DNA of 64,000 nt from Phytopseudomonas seleniipraecipitans (GCF_900102335.1 NZ_FNBM01000001.1:954283-1018282), one strand, 5' to 3'. Shown: positions 53,975 through 63,754, counted from the first letter of the stretch. Made by a program: numbers and translations. Notes: generated from the sequence alone by a model not told the origin.

Positions 53975-54316
53975 CTACCGGCCACTACCCGAGCGATCCG
54001 GCCCATCGAGCAACAGCGGACCATCCTTTGGCTTGCCGCGTGGATCGAATCCCGGCGGGTATTTGCCCTTGAGGTACCAGGCAAACGCAATGATTTCCGC
54101 GATGCAGCGGTACAGCTGCTCGGGGATCGCTTCGCCCAATTCCAGGCGCGCGAGCAAACGCACCAGCTCGGCATTCTCGTAGATCGGTACATCATGCGCA
54201 CGCGCGATGGCCAGTATCGCTTCAGCCAGTTCGTCGTCGCCTTTGGCGCTGAGGTTGGGGGCGTTCTGGCCATCGTAGGTGAGGGCGATAGCCTGGCGTG
54301 GGCCTTTTCTGCTCAT
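53975..54316 (-). CDS. FlhB C-terminal-domain paralogue without cleavage motif (FlhX-like)
   Basis: The protein has 113 residues and matches only the cytoplasmic FlhB_C part (AIALTYDG..., LAEAILAIARAHDVPIYENAELVRLL, RCIAEIIAFAWYLKGKYPPG). The strand that carries NPTH in FlhB is absent, since it starts just after that site. In Helicobacter, FlhX, an orphan of this type, can replace the cleaved FlhB fragment. It overlaps the upstream fliK-like gene by four bases (ATGA), so both are made together. The C-terminal tail is Gly/Pro/Asp-rich. Confidence 0.85.
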   Translation of the reverse strand: MSRKGPRQAIALTYDGQNAPNLSAKGDDELAEAILAIARAHDVPIYENAELVRLLARLELGEAIPEQLYRCIAEIIAFAWYLKGKYPPGFDPRGKPKDGPLLLDGPDRSGSGR

Positions 54317-55848
54317 GCGGTTTCGTCGACCCAGCGCTGTTCCAATGAAGTTTTCGGGCCTTGCGGCGGCGTCCCCTGGCTGCAGGCCAGGTCGCCGACA
54401 GTAAGGCCCGCCGCCACCAGGCGTTCACGCAAGTTGCCCAGTTCGCGGTCGATCATCCCGGCAGTGCTGGCACGTTCCGCCCATAGCTGGCTGGACAGGC
54501 TGCCGTGGGCCAGCTGCGCTTGCACCTGCAGCGGCCCGAGGGGATCGAGATCGAATGCCAGGTCGATACGCCAGAGCGTTTCCTTGGGATCCTGTTTGCC
54601 GGATGGCGCCGGCTCTTCGTGCTGAATCTTCACCTGCAGGGGCACCAGCTCATGCTGATTGCGCATCGGCACTTCGATCTGCCACGTGGTGACCAGTGCG
54701 CCGTCCGGCCCGGTCTGGCTTTGCGCCAGGCTGGATAGCTGGTGGGTTTGCAGGCGCGAGATCGCGGCAGCGGCCAGCTTGAGCAGCGCTTCCAGATCAT
54801 CTTCCCCGTCCATGGCTTGCAGCATGCGGCTGGGCAGCGGAAAGCCCATCGCCTGCTGGCGACCGCTGCTCTGGCCGATATTGCCGAGAATGTTGCGGGC
54901 GAAGGCCGGCAGCGCCTGGGTCATCGCGTTGGCACTTGCCGCCGCTAGCGGTGCGGAGCCGGGCAGCAATGGCAGCAGCTGGCTGACCAGGCGCAGCAGG
55001 TTGGCTTTCATGTCGGTGCTCAAGGCGCCGGGTTGGCCTGCCAGCAGTTTGCTTTCCAGAAACAGACCGCTATTTTCCAGTGCCTGCATCAGGCCCTTGC
55101 CGCTGCTCATCTGCTCACCACTCGGCAAGGCGCCCAGCAACTTGTCGATGCTGCCACGCAGCCCATCCGGCATAGCCGCCTGATTGCCCAGGCCCTTCAA
55201 CGCGGACAGCAAACCTTCCAGTGAGCCCTGGCGGCTTTGCTGATTACCCAGTTGTTGAAGCAACGCCAGTTGGTCGAGTCGCCCGCTGAGGGGCAGAAAA
55301 GCCAGCGACTGATCACCTTGTACGCGAGCGCTGAGCAGACTGCCCAGCGGCAGGTCGATAGGCGTTTCAAGGCTTAGCTTGCTGCCCGCCAGCGCGGTGT
55401 TGAGCAGGTTCACCACTACCTTGTAGACGGTTTGCCCGGCTTGAGTGGGCAGGGCTTCGCGGGAGACGACCTTGCCCTGCAGCAGCGTGCCGACGGGTAA
55501 CTGCTCGAGGTCGATGCTGGTCAGTGGTTTGCCGCCGGCCAGCACTGCCAGAGCCAGGCGTGTGTCGGAAAGCGCCGTGACTGCCAGCGCGGTGCCCTGC
55601 GCGACAGGTTGCGGGCTGCTCGCCTGCAACGTCGCCTGGCGGCCATTATCCAGTGTCACCCGCAACATCAGCTGAAAAGCCTGCGCGCCTTCCTTGAGGC
55701 CAACCACTTCTGCCTTGGCTGTTTCACCGCTGGCCATCAGGCCATCAAGAGGTTGCAGCAGCTTCACCGCCAGGTCAGCGGCGTTAGCCAGCGGCCTGCT
55801 GGCCGGCGGTGGCGGTGCGATAGGGCGCGAACCACTGATCTCGGTCAT
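54313..55848 (-). CDS. FliK-like hook-length control domain protein
   Basis: The protein has 511 residues. The N-terminal 380 residues are Leu/Ala/Gln/Ser-rich with repeated beta-type segments (QPVAQGTALAVTAL, LPVGTLLQGKVV, LPLGSLLSARVQ). The C-terminal domain resembles FliK_C (WRIDLAFDLDPLGPLQVQAQL, then RLVAAGLTVGDLACSQG). It differs strongly from the fliK at 31.8 kb. Coupled to the FlhB-like gene, it could form a second switch pair. A candidate -10 lies at 55932-55937. Confidence 0.8.
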   Translation of the reverse strand: MTEISGSRPIAPPPPASRPLANAADLAVKLLQPLDGLMASGETAKAEVVGLKEGAQAFQLMLRVTLDNGRQATLQASSPQPVAQGTALAVTALSDTRLALAVLAGGKPLTSIDLEQLPVGTLLQGKVVSREALPTQAGQTVYKVVVNLLNTALAGSKLSLETPIDLPLGSLLSARVQGDQSLAFLPLSGRLDQLALLQQLGNQQSRQGSLEGLLSALKGLGNQAAMPDGLRGSIDKLLGALPSGEQMSSGKGLMQALENSGLFLESKLLAGQPGALSTDMKANLLRLVSQLLPLLPGSAPLAAASANAMTQALPAFARNILGNIGQSSGRQQAMGFPLPSRMLQAMDGEDDLEALLKLAAAAISRLQTHQLSSLAQSQTGPDGALVTTWQIEVPMRNQHELVPLQVKIQHEEPAPSGKQDPKETLWRIDLAFDLDPLGPLQVQAQLAHGSLSSQLWAERASTAGMIDRELGNLRERLVAAGLTVGDLACSQGTPPQGPKTSLEQRWVDETA

Positions 55849-55901
55849 TAACTCTCATACTCTCTAGCCAAAGCTCACTGCGAGTGAACGGGTTGGGCAT
55901 G

Positions 55902-55907
55902 TATAAT
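55902..55907 (+). promoter_or_regulatory. Candidate -10 box of the ccm operon
   Basis: A perfect TATAAT on the + strand, 71 bases before the ccmA GTG. The -35 region is weak (TGCGAG at 17 bp spacing). Confidence 0.45.
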
Positions 55908-55931
55908 TCCGGCCACTTCTTACGTCCGCCC

Positions 55932-55937
55932 ATTATA
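55932..55937 (-). promoter_or_regulatory. Candidate -10 box of the fliK-like gene
   Basis: A perfect TATAAT on the minus strand, 84 bases before the start at 55848. It faces the ccm promoter, so the two units are transcribed divergently from one 129-bp gap. Confidence 0.4.
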
Positions 55938-55977
55938 GCGGCCGTAATCGTCTCGACTTGAACCAGGTGCCCGCGTT

Positions 55978-56613
55978 GTGAGCAGTCCCTTTCTCGAAGC
56001 CACGGCACTTTCCTGCGAACGGGATTGGCGCCTGCTGTTCGAGAATCTTGATATCCGCGTGGATACCGGGCAAATGCTTCAAGTCTCCGGCCCCAATGGC
56101 AGCGGCAAGACCAGCCTGCTACGCGTTCTCGCCGGATTGAGACAGCCCACCTCCGGGCAAATTCGCCTCAAGGGCCAGCCGCTCAGCGGTCGCAATGGCG
56201 ATCTGGCCAGTCATCTGCTGTGGATCGGCCATGCCGCCGGCATCAAAGGGCTATTGAGCGCCGAAGAAAACCTAGCCTGGCTGTGTGCCTTGCATCAGCC
56301 AGCAAGCCGGGCGCAGATCTGGAAAGCCCTGGAGGCAGTCGGCTTACGCGGTTTCGAAGACGTACCTTGCCACACCTTGTCGGCCGGCCAACAGCGCCGC
56401 GTAGCGCTGGCTCGGCTGTACCTGGACAGCCCGCCGCTGTGGATTCTCGATGAGCCCTTTACCGCCCTCGACAAACAGGCCGTGAGCCAGCTGGAAGCGC
56501 ATCTCGCTGGGCATTGTCAGCAGGGCGGCCTGGTGGTTTTGACCACCCACCACACACTGAGCAGTCTGCCGGCTGCGTACCGTGATCTTGATCTGGGACA
56601 GCATGCCGCATGA
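55978..56613 (+). CDS. ccmA: Haem exporter ATPase CcmA
   Basis: The protein has 211 residues. Walker A is [17 protein letters not shown], the ABC signature is [14 protein letters not shown] and Walker B is [12 protein letters not shown]. With CcmB and CcmC it powers release of haem-loaded CcmE. The start is GTG at 55978. It overlaps ccmB by four bases. Confidence 0.95.
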   Translation: MSSPFLEATALSCERDWRLLFENLDIRVDTGQMLQVSGPNGSGKTSLLRVLAGLRQPTSGQIRLKGQPLSGRNGDLASHLLWIGHAAGIKGLLSAEENLAWLCALHQPASRAQIWKALEAVGLRGFEDVPCHTLSAGQQRRVALARLYLDSPPLWILDEPFTALDKQAVSQLEAHLAGHCQQGGLVVLTTHHTLSSLPAAYRDLDLGQHAA

Positions 56614-57281
56614 GTCGCGTGTTTATGCTGCTGGCCGTGCGCGAGGCGCGTCTGCTGTGTCGGCGCCCTGCAGAACTGGCCAACCCATTGGTGTTTTTCG
56701 CTATCGTCATCGCTCTGTTTCCGCTGGCCGTCGGGCCACAAACGCAGCTGCTGCAAAGCCTCTCGCCCGGCCTAGTGTGGGTGGCGGCCTTGCTGGCGGT
56801 GTTGCTATCGCTCGATGGCCTGTTTCGCAGCGATTTCGAAGACGGCTCTCTAGAACAATGGGTGTTGTCGTCGCACCCTTTGCCGCTGCTGGTGCTGGCC
56901 AAAGTCAGCGCGCACTGGCTGTTCTCCGGGCTGGCTCTGGTGCTGCTGTCGCCCTTGCTGGCGTTGATGCTCGGCTTGCCGGGCCGCTGCCTGCCCGTGC
57001 TGCTCGCGTCCTTGCTGCTCGGCACGCCCGTTCTCAGCCTGCTTGGTGCTATTGGTGCCGCCCTTACCGTGGGGCTCAAGCGTGGCGGGCTGCTGCTGGC
57101 GTTACTTATATTGCCGTTGTACATCCCAGTGCTGATTCTCGGCAGCGGGGCCTTGCAGGCGAGTCTGCAGGGGCTGCCAGTGGCTGGCCATTTGTTGTGG
57201 CTGGCCAGCCTTGCCGCACTGGCCGTGACCCTGACGCCATTCGCCATTGCCGCCGGCCTGACCATCAGTGTCGGCGAATGA
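56610..57281 (+). CDS. ccmB: Haem exporter membrane protein CcmB
   Basis: The protein has 223 residues with six membrane segments. The N-terminal cytoplasmic stretch [13 protein letters not shown] and the [20 protein letters not shown] loop are family marks. It is the permease partner of CcmA. Confidence 0.94.
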   Translation: MSRVFMLLAVREARLLCRRPAELANPLVFFAIVIALFPLAVGPQTQLLQSLSPGLVWVAALLAVLLSLDGLFRSDFEDGSLEQWVLSSHPLPLLVLAKVSAHWLFSGLALVLLSPLLALMLGLPGRCLPVLLASLLLGTPVLSLLGAIGAALTVGLKRGGLLLALLILPLYIPVLILGSGALQASLQGLPVAGHLLWLASLAALAVTLTPFAIAAGLTISVGE

Positions 57282-57341
57282 TCCAACCGTGCTACCGAGG
57301 ATGGCCGCGTGCTTTGGCGCTGGCCCCTACCTCGGAGAATG

Positions 57342-58109
57342 ATGAGTGACCTGATGAATTGGATGTGGTTTCACAAGCTGGGCTCGCCCAAATGGTTCTA
57401 CGAAATCAGTGGCCGCTGGCTGCCCGGGTTGGCAATCGCCGCTGCGCTGCTGCTGCTCGTAGGGATGGTGTGGGGGTTGGCGTTCGCGCCGCCTGACTAC
57501 CAGCAAGGCAACAGTTTCCGGATCATCTACATCCACGTGCCGGCGGCTTTCCTGGCGCAGTCGGTGTACGTGATGCTCGCCGTGGCGGGGGTGGTCGGCC
57601 TGGTGTGGAAGATGAAACTCGCTGATGTCGCCCTGCAACAAGCAGCGCCCGTCGGCGCCTGGATGACTGCCATCGCGCTAATCACCGGAGCGATCTGGGG
57701 CAAACCGACCTGGGGTACCTACTGGATCTGGGATGCGCGGCTGACCTCGATGCTGATCCTGCTGTTCCTGTATTTCGGCATCATCGCCCTCGGCCAGGCA
57801 ATCAGCAATCGCGACAGTGCTGCCAAGGCCTGCGCGGTGCTGGCCGTGGTTGGGGTGATCAATATCCCGATCATCAAGTACTCGGTGGAGTGGTGGAACA
57901 CCTTGCATCAGCCGGCCACCTTCAGCGTCATCGAAAAACCGACGATGCCCATGCAGATGTGGTTGCCGCTGCTGATCATGGTGCTGGGCTTCTACTGCTT
58001 CTTCGCCGCCGTGCTGTTGATGCGCATGCGCCTCGAAGTGTTGCGCCGTGAAGCGCGCAGCAGTTGGGTGAAGGCCGAGATCCGTGCGCAGCTGGAGGGT
58101 AGGCCATGA
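57342..58109 (+). CDS. ccmC: Haem delivery protein CcmC
   Basis: The protein has 255 residues with six membrane segments. The WWD-like haem-handling motif reads [17 protein letters not shown] and flanking His residues are in IIYIHVPAA and [11 protein letters not shown]. It loads haem onto CcmE. Several starts are possible. ATG 57342 has GGAG at good spacing, while ATG 57354 matches the usual N-terminus [14 protein letters not shown]. Confidence 0.94.
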   Translation: MSDLMNWMWFHKLGSPKWFYEISGRWLPGLAIAAALLLLVGMVWGLAFAPPDYQQGNSFRIIYIHVPAAFLAQSVYVMLAVAGVVGLVWKMKLADVALQQAAPVGAWMTAIALITGAIWGKPTWGTYWIWDARLTSMLILLFLYFGIIALGQAISNRDSAAKACAVLAVVGVINIPIIKYSVEWWNTLHQPATFSVIEKPTMPMQMWLPLLIMVLGFYCFFAAVLLMRMRLEVLRREARSSWVKAEIRAQLEGRP

Positions 58110-58282
58110 GCTTCGCGTCATTCGGCGACTTTCTCGCCATGGGCAGTCATGGGGCTTATGTCTGGTCGGCCTACGGCATCTGCCTGGTCATACTGGTGCT
58201 CAACGTGATGTTGCCGCTGCACGCGCGGCGCCGCTATCTGCAGGATGAGGCGCGTCGTCTGCGCCGGGAGGAGTCACGTTGA
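58106..58282 (+). CDS. ccmD: Haem exporter subunit CcmD
   Basis: The protein has 58 residues: [22 protein letters not shown], one span ([13 protein letters not shown]) and a basic tail ([20 protein letters not shown]). CcmD is a small membrane protein needed to release holo-CcmE. It overlaps ccmC by four bases and ccmE by four bases, which supports the call despite its size. Confidence 0.92.
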   Translation: MSFASFGDFLAMGSHGAYVWSAYGICLVILVLNVMLPLHARRRYLQDEARRLRREESR

Positions 58283-58743
58283 ACGCTGTTCGCAAGAAGC
58301 GCCTGTTTATCGTCCTGGCGATCGTCGCTGGTGTCGGTATCGCCGTGGCGTTGGCCCTGAGCGCGCTCCAGCAGAACATCAACCTGTTCTACACGCCCAC
58401 CCAGATCGCCAACGGTGAAGCACCGCTGGATACCCGCATTCGCGCCGGCGGTATGGTGGAAAAAGGTTCGGTGAAACGCTCCAGTGATTCGCTGCAGACC
58501 GACTTTGTAGTCACCGACTACGTAGCGCGGGTGACCATTCGTTTCCACGGCATCCTGCCGGATCTGTTCCGCGAAGGTCAGGGCATTGTTGCCATGGGCA
58601 AGATCGACGACAGCGGCATTTTGCTTGCCGACGAAGTGCTGGCCAAACACGATGAGAACTACATGCCGCCCGAGGTCAAGCAGGCTTTGGAGCAGAGTGG
58701 CATGAGCAAGCAATACGAGAAAGCCGGGGAGGCCGCGCGATGA
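58279..58743 (+). CDS. ccmE: Haem chaperone CcmE
   Basis: The protein has 154 residues. One N-terminal span ([20 protein letters not shown]) precedes an OB-fold domain. The haem-binding His and conserved Tyr lie in [12 protein letters not shown]. It carries haem in the periplasm to CcmF/H. The start is TTG at 58279 with GGGAGGAG just upstream. Confidence 0.95.
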   Translation: MNAVRKKRLFIVLAIVAGVGIAVALALSALQQNINLFYTPTQIANGEAPLDTRIRAGGMVEKGSVKRSSDSLQTDFVVTDYVARVTIRFHGILPDLFREGQGIVAMGKIDDSGILLADEVLAKHDENYMPPEVKQALEQSGMSKQYEKAGEAAR

Positions 58744-60710
58744 TTCCCGAACTCGGCCATCTGGCGATGATTCTGGCGCTGTGCCTGGCCCTGGTGCAGT
58801 CCTCGCTGCCGATGGTCGGCGCATGGCGTGGCGACCGGCAATGGATGAGCCTGGCGCAGCCGGCCGCCTGGGGGCAGTTCGCCTTCCTGACGTTGTCTTT
58901 CGCCTGCCTTACTTATTCCTTTATGGCCGATGATTTTTCTGTGGCCTACGTGGCGCAGAACTCCAACAGCGCGCTGCCCTGGTACTACAAATTCAGCGCC
59001 GTGTGGGGCGCCCATGAGGGTTCGCTGCTGCTCTGGGCGCTGATTCTTGGCGGTTGGACCTTCGCCGTGGCGATCTTTTCCCGGCAGTTGCCCGAAGAGA
59101 TGCTTGCACGTGTTTTGGGCGTCATGGGCTTCATCAGCGTCGGCTTCCTGCTGTTTCTGATCGTCACCTCGAACCCGTTTACCCGCCTGTTGCCGAACGT
59201 GCCGGCCGACGGCCGCGACCTCAACCCGCTGTTGCAGGATTTCGGCCTGATCATCCACCCGCCGATGCTGTACATGGGCTACGTGGGCTTCTCGGTGGCC
59301 TTCGCCTTCGCCATCGCCGCGTTGCTCGGCGGCAAGCTGGACGCTGCCTGGGCGCGCTGGTCGCGGCCCTGGACGATCGTCGCCTGGGCCTTTCTCGGCA
59401 TCGGCATCGCCCTGGGCTCCTGGTGGGCTTACTACGAGCTGGGCTGGGGCGGCTGGTGGTTCTGGGACCCGGTCGAGAACGCCTCGTTTATGCCCTGGCT
59501 GGTGGGCACTGCGCTGATCCACTCGCTGGCTGTGACCGAAAAACGCGGTGTGTTCAAGAGCTGGACGGTGCTGCTCGCCATCGCTGCGTTTTCGCTGAGC
59601 TTGCTGGGCACCTTCCTGGTTCGTTCCGGTGTGCTGACCTCGGTGCACGCGTTCGCCAGTGACCCCGAGCGAGGCGTGTTCATTCTTGCGTTTCTGCTGC
59701 TGGTGGTTGGCGGCTCGCTGACCCTGTTCGCCCTGCGCGCGCCCGTGGTGCGCAGCCAGGTGGGCTTCAGCCTCTGGTCGCGGGAAACCCTGCTGCTGAC
59801 CAACAACCTGATTCTGGTGGTGGCCGCCTCGATGATCCTGCTCGGCACCCTTTATCCGCTGGTGCTGGATGCCCTGAGTGGCGCCAAGCTGTCGGTCGGC
59901 CCGCCATATTTCAATGCGTTGTTCGTCCCGCTGATGGGCTTGCTGATGGCGGTGCTCGCGGTCGGCGTGCTGGTGCGCTGGAAAGATACACCGCTGCGCT
60001 GGCTGCTCGGCATGCTCGCACCGGTGCTGGTCGCCAGCATGGTGCTGGCGTTGCTGGCCAGCTGGGCGTGGGGCGATTTTCATTGGGCGGTGCTTGGCGT
60101 CTGCCTGCTGGCCGCTTGGGTGGTTCTCGCCGGGCTGCGCGACCTCCAGGACAAGACCCGTCACAAAGGCCTGCTCAAGGGCATGGCCAGCCTTGGCCGC
60201 AGCTACTGGGGGATGCAACTGGCGCACCTGGGCCTGGCAGTCTGTGCATTGGGGGTGATCCTCACCAGCCTGGGCAGCTTCGAGCGCGATATGCGCATGG
60301 CGCCGGGTGATGCGGTGGAGCTGGGCGGCTATCGGTTCGTGTTCGAAGGCGCAGCGCACCATGAAGGGCCGAACTTCATTTCTGATCGCGGCACCGTACG
60401 CGTGTTCGAAGGCGAGCAGCAGATTGCCGTGCTGCACCCGGAAAAGCGCTTGTATACCGTGCAGCAATCGGTGATGACCGAAGCGGGTATCGACGCCGGC
60501 CTGACCCGCGACCTGTTCGTTGCCCTTGGCGAGCCGTTGGAGCAGGGCGCCTGGGCCGTGCGTGTGCATATCAAGCCGTTCGTGCGCTGGATCTGGCTGG
60601 GTGCGCTGATGATGGGCTTTGGCGGTTTTCTCGCGGCCGCCGATAAACGCTACCGAATGAAGGTCAAGACCCGCGTGCGTGACGCACTGGGCAAGGAGGC
60701 GCGCACATGA
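58740..60710 (+). CDS. ccmF: Cytochrome c haem lyase subunit CcmF
   Basis: The protein has 656 residues with about 15 membrane segments. The WWD motif is [19 protein letters not shown]. Conserved His residues are seen in [12 protein letters not shown] and [11 protein letters not shown]. It joins haem to apocytochrome c with CcmH and CcmI. It overlaps ccmE and ccmG by four bases. Confidence 0.97.
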   Translation: MIPELGHLAMILALCLALVQSSLPMVGAWRGDRQWMSLAQPAAWGQFAFLTLSFACLTYSFMADDFSVAYVAQNSNSALPWYYKFSAVWGAHEGSLLLWALILGGWTFAVAIFSRQLPEEMLARVLGVMGFISVGFLLFLIVTSNPFTRLLPNVPADGRDLNPLLQDFGLIIHPPMLYMGYVGFSVAFAFAIAALLGGKLDAAWARWSRPWTIVAWAFLGIGIALGSWWAYYELGWGGWWFWDPVENASFMPWLVGTALIHSLAVTEKRGVFKSWTVLLAIAAFSLSLLGTFLVRSGVLTSVHAFASDPERGVFILAFLLLVVGGSLTLFALRAPVVRSQVGFSLWSRETLLLTNNLILVVAASMILLGTLYPLVLDALSGAKLSVGPPYFNALFVPLMGLLMAVLAVGVLVRWKDTPLRWLLGMLAPVLVASMVLALLASWAWGDFHWAVLGVCLLAAWVVLAGLRDLQDKTRHKGLLKGMASLGRSYWGMQLAHLGLAVCALGVILTSLGSFERDMRMAPGDAVELGGYRFVFEGAAHHEGPNFISDRGTVRVFEGEQQIAVLHPEKRLYTVQQSVMTEAGIDAGLTRDLFVALGEPLEQGAWAVRVHIKPFVRWIWLGALMMGFGGFLAAADKRYRMKVKTRVRDALGKEART

Positions 60711-61243
60711 GACGGCTGATTCTATTGCTGCCCCTGGTGATCTTTCTAGGTGTCGCGGTGTTCCTGTACCGCGGTCTGTTTCTCGACCCCGCCGAACTGC
60801 CTTCTGCGCTGATCGATAAACCCTTCCCGGCATTTTCGTTGCCAGCAGTGGAGGGCGATCAACTGATCACCCAGGAAGATCTGCTCGGCAAACCCTCGCT
60901 GGTCAACGTCTGGGCCACCTGGTGCGTGGCCTGCAAGGTGGAACATCCGGTGCTCAATAAGCTGGCGGCGGTGGGCGTGAACATTCACGGCGTCAACTAC
61001 AAGGACGACAACGCTGCCGCGCAGAAATGGCTGAGCGATTTTCACGACCCTTATCAGCTCAACATCAGCGACCCCAAGGGCACGCTGGGCCTTGATCTGG
61101 GCGTGTACGGCGCACCCGAGACCTTCTTCGTCGATGCCAAGGGCATCATCCGCCACAAGTTCGTCGGCGTGATCGACGAGGCCATCTGGCGGGAGAAGCT
61201 TGCGCCGCTTTATCAGCAAATGGTCGACGAGGCGGGGCAATGA
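60707..61243 (+). CDS. ccmG: Thiol:disulfide oxidoreductase CcmG (DsbE)
   Basis: The protein has 178 residues. A membrane anchor (LILLLPLVIFLGVAVFLYRG) is followed by a periplasmic thioredoxin domain with the active site WATWCVACKVEHP and GVYGAPETFFVD cis-Pro region. It reduces the CxxCH cysteines of apocytochrome c through CcmH. Confidence 0.95.
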   Translation: MRRLILLLPLVIFLGVAVFLYRGLFLDPAELPSALIDKPFPAFSLPAVEGDQLITQEDLLGKPSLVNVWATWCVACKVEHPVLNKLAAVGVNIHGVNYKDDNAAAQKWLSDFHDPYQLNISDPKGTLGLDLGVYGAPETFFVDAKGIIRHKFVGVIDEAIWREKLAPLYQQMVDEAGQ

Positions 61244-61725
61244 AGCGTCTGTTGATTGGGCTGAGCCTGCTGTTGGCGCTGGTCGGCGTGGCCCATGCAG
61301 CCATCGATACCTATGAATTCGCCAGCGAGGCCGAGCGCGCTCGCTACCGGCAGCTCATAGAGGAACTGCGCTGCCCGAAATGCCAGAACCAGAACATCGC
61401 CGACTCTGATGCGCCGATTGCCATGGACCTGCGCGCCGAGATCTACCGCAAGCTCGAGGCGGGTGACAGCAACGCGCAGATCATCGATTACCTGGTCGCC
61501 CGTTATGGCGATTTCGTGCTCTACAAACCGCCTGTTACCCGCCGCACTCTGTTGCTCTGGTATGGCCCGGCAGCGCTTCTGGCCGGTGGTTTCATGCTGG
61601 TTGGGGTGATTGTTCTACGCCGTCGCAAGGCTGGCGTCGAGGTCTCCACCGGCCTGTCGAACGATGAACAGCAACGTCTGGCGCAACTGCTTGAGCAGGC
61701 GTCTCTGGATAAAAAAGACCCATGA
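61240..61725 (+). CDS. ccmH: Cytochrome c maturation protein CcmH
   Basis: The protein has 161 residues. A signal peptide (to about AHAA) leads to the redox motif LRCPKCQNQNIADSDAP, then YGDFVLYKPP and one C-terminal span (PAALLAGGFMLVGVIVL). This is the short CcmH form, with the TPR part encoded separately as ccmI. Confidence 0.95.
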   Translation: MKRLLIGLSLLLALVGVAHAAIDTYEFASEAERARYRQLIEELRCPKCQNQNIADSDAPIAMDLRAEIYRKLEAGDSNAQIIDYLVARYGDFVLYKPPVTRRTLLLWYGPAALLAGGFMLVGVIVLRRRKAGVEVSTGLSNDEQQRLAQLLEQASLDKKDP

Positions 61726-62933
61726 TCGAATTCTGGTTGTCCGCCGGCCTGCTGTGTCTGGTCGCCGTAGGTTTTCTGCTGATCCCGCTGTTGCGCGGGC
61801 GCAAGCTTCAGGCAGAGGAAGATCGCACCGCCCTGAACGTCACTCTTTACCAGGAACGCCTGCGCGAGCTCGATTTACAGCACCAGGCAGGCACTCTGGA
61901 TGACGCGAGGTTGCAGACAGCGCGTGACGAAGCCGCACGCGAGCTGCTCGCCGATACCGAGGGCAGCGGCGAGGCAAAGCCTGCCGGGCGGCTGGGCCGT
62001 AAGGTGCCGATGGTCATGGTGTTGTCGATTCCGCTGCTGGGCATTTTGCTTTATACGCAGTTTGGCGCGATCGACGAGGTGCAGCGTGCCCGTACTTTCG
62101 TGGGCGAGCCGCGCAGCATCGAGGAAATGACCGCGCGCCTCGAGCAGGCAGTGCAAAGCAATCCGGAGTCTCCGGAGGGTTGGTACTTCCTGGGCCGTAG
62201 CTACATGGCGCAAGAGCGCCCGGTCGAGGCGGCGCGCGCGTTCGAGCAGGCGGTGGAGGTGGCGGGGCGTGAACCCGAGTTGCTCGGGCAGTGGGCCCAG
62301 GCGCTGTATTTTGCTGGCGGCAAACAATGGACAGAGCAGCTGGACGCGCTGACCGGCGAAGCGCTGCAGGCCGACCCGGAGGAGGTCACCAGTCTCGGGC
62401 TGCTCGGTATCGCCGCCTACGAGGAGCAGCGTTTCCAGGACGCCATCGGTTATTGGGAGCGTCTCGTCGCCGTGCTGCCAGAGGGCGATCCGTCCCGCCA
62501 GGCGATTGCTGGCGGTATCGCTCGGGCCCGCCAGGAAATCGACCCGCAGGCTGGCGGCGCAGCTGCTGCGCAAACGCCTGAGATCGGCAGCCTGCAGGTA
62601 CGTGTTGAGCTGGCCGACTCGCTGCGTGACAAGGTGCAGCCGGGCGACACGGTGTTCGTCTTTGCCCGGGCCGCGTCGGGGCCGCCGATGCCGCTGGCGG
62701 TCAAGCGCCTTACGGTTGCCGATCTGCCTACGCAGGTCAGCCTCTCGGACAGCGATGCGATGATGCCGGAACTGAAACTTTCCGCATTCGACCAGGTTCA
62801 ACTGGTGGCGCGCATTTCGCGCGCCGGCGATGCGAAAAGCGGCGAGTGGATCGGCCAGGGTGAACCCTTGGCGAACACCACCCAAGCTGTGCAACGCCTG
62901 ATCATCGATAGCGCTGACGGCAAACAACCATGA
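61722..62933 (+). CDS. ccmI: Cytochrome c maturation TPR protein CcmI
   Basis: The protein has 403 residues. Two membrane segments (residues ~3-20 and ~92-108) bound a cytoplasmic loop with a helix pair (QERLRELDLQHQAGTLDD). The periplasmic TPR region (~130-270) has PEGWYFLGRSYMAQERPVEA repeats. The C-terminal beta domain follows. It brings apocytochrome c to CcmF/H. Confidence 0.93.
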   Translation: MIEFWLSAGLLCLVAVGFLLIPLLRGRKLQAEEDRTALNVTLYQERLRELDLQHQAGTLDDARLQTARDEAARELLADTEGSGEAKPAGRLGRKVPMVMVLSIPLLGILLYTQFGAIDEVQRARTFVGEPRSIEEMTARLEQAVQSNPESPEGWYFLGRSYMAQERPVEAARAFEQAVEVAGREPELLGQWAQALYFAGGKQWTEQLDALTGEALQADPEEVTSLGLLGIAAYEEQRFQDAIGYWERLVAVLPEGDPSRQAIAGGIARARQEIDPQAGGAAAAQTPEIGSLQVRVELADSLRDKVQPGDTVFVFARAASGPPMPLAVKRLTVADLPTQVSLSDSDAMMPELKLSAFDQVQLVARISRAGDAKSGEWIGQGEPLANTTQAVQRLIIDSADGKQP

Positions 62934-63274
62934 AGAAACTGATGTCGGCTGCCCTGGCGGCCACCCTGTTGAGCCTCGCCGGCTGTACCTTGCACAGCCC
63001 GGCACCAAGCACCGATGGCCCTGGGGCACCGGCCGGCTCGCCGCCTGCCAGCAAATCCCACCCGCGTTTCGCGCCGCCGCCTGGCGTTTCCAGCCATTGG
63101 GATGGCGGGCTTGGGGTGTACGTCGTCGACTCCGAGCGTGACACCTACTACCGCGAACGCACCTTCTATCGCTGGAATGATGGTTGGAACTGGGCTGGTA
63201 CCCTGCAAGGTCCCTGGGAGCCCGTCGACAGCAGCGGCGTACCGCCGGCGCTGTATCGCCGCCACGCACAGTAG
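62930..63274 (+). CDS. Small lipoprotein at the end of the ccm operon
   Basis: The protein has 114 residues with a lipobox (LLSLAGC) giving mature Cys19. After a Pro/Ser/Ala-rich stretch comes a folded-looking C-terminal half (VSSHWDGGLGVYVV, TYYRERTFYRWNDGWNWAG) rich in Trp and Tyr. It overlaps ccmI by four bases (ATGA). The C-terminal half recalls small periplasmic YXWXX-repeat proteins. The role in cytochrome maturation is not known. Confidence 0.75.
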   Translation: MKKLMSAALAATLLSLAGCTLHSPAPSTDGPGAPAGSPPASKSHPRFAPPPGVSSHWDGGLGVYVVDSERDTYYRERTFYRWNDGWNWAGTLQGPWEPVDSSGVPPALYRRHAQ

Positions 63275-63296
63275 CGTCGGTCAACCCCGGCAACCT

Positions 63297-63660
63297 GTAA
63301 GAGCGTCGCCCCGGCGCAAACGGTATTGCGGTCGTGTCGCAAGATCAGCGTCGTATCCACAATTCGCCGCGAGGTCGCGGCTCCTACAAGAGAGCTGCGT
63401 CCATCCGTAGGCGCGTCGCCCGGGCGCAAACGGTATTGCGGTCGTGTCGCAAGATCGGCGGCGTATTCACCATTCGCCGCGAGGTCGCGGCTCCTACAAG
63501 TGAGCTGCGTCCATCCGTAGGCGCGTCGCCCCGGCGCGACGCTATTGCGGTCGTGTCGCAAGATCAGCGTCGTATCCACAATTCGCCGCGAGGTCGCGGC
63601 TCCTACAGGTGAGCTGCCTCCATCCGTAGGCGCGTCGCCCCCGGCGCGAAATCGATTGCG
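63297..63660. repeat. Tandem ~110-bp units of a palindrome-bounded repeat, copy 3
   Basis: Units start at 63297, 63407 and 63517 (period 110) and a partial fourth at 63626. Each full unit runs from GTAGGCGCGTCGCCCCGGCG to TTCGCCGCGAGGTCGCGGCT followed by CCTAC, so its two ends are imperfect inverted copies. The inner part (TATTGCGGTCGTGTCGCAAG) is nearly identical in units 1-3. The open frames that run through it are a by-product of the repeat. Confidence 0.85.
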
Positions 63661-63724
63661 GCTGCGCAACGGTATCTGTTCGACGCCGACCATCCGTTGC
63701 AAGGCGCGTCCGTTAAAGACTTTC

Positions 63725-63754
63725 GTAGCCTGGGTTGAGCGAAGCGATACCCAG
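63725..63754. repeat. GTAGCCTGGGTTGAGCGAAG element
   Basis: One arm of the element seen at 53924-53952 and, inverted, at 5622-5652, stands alone here after the tandem units and before the dehydrogenase gene. Confidence 0.6.

Noticed and set aside
58659..60833. A 724-codon open frame antisense to ccmE, ccmF and ccmG
   Set aside because: It is rich in His, Gln, Arg and Gly as expected for an antisense shadow of membrane-protein codons in GC-rich DNA, and it lies exactly opposite a certain ccmF.
63297..63660. CRISPR array
   Set aside because: The units are ~110 bp with near-identical cores and no unique spacers of constant length, and no cas gene is present.
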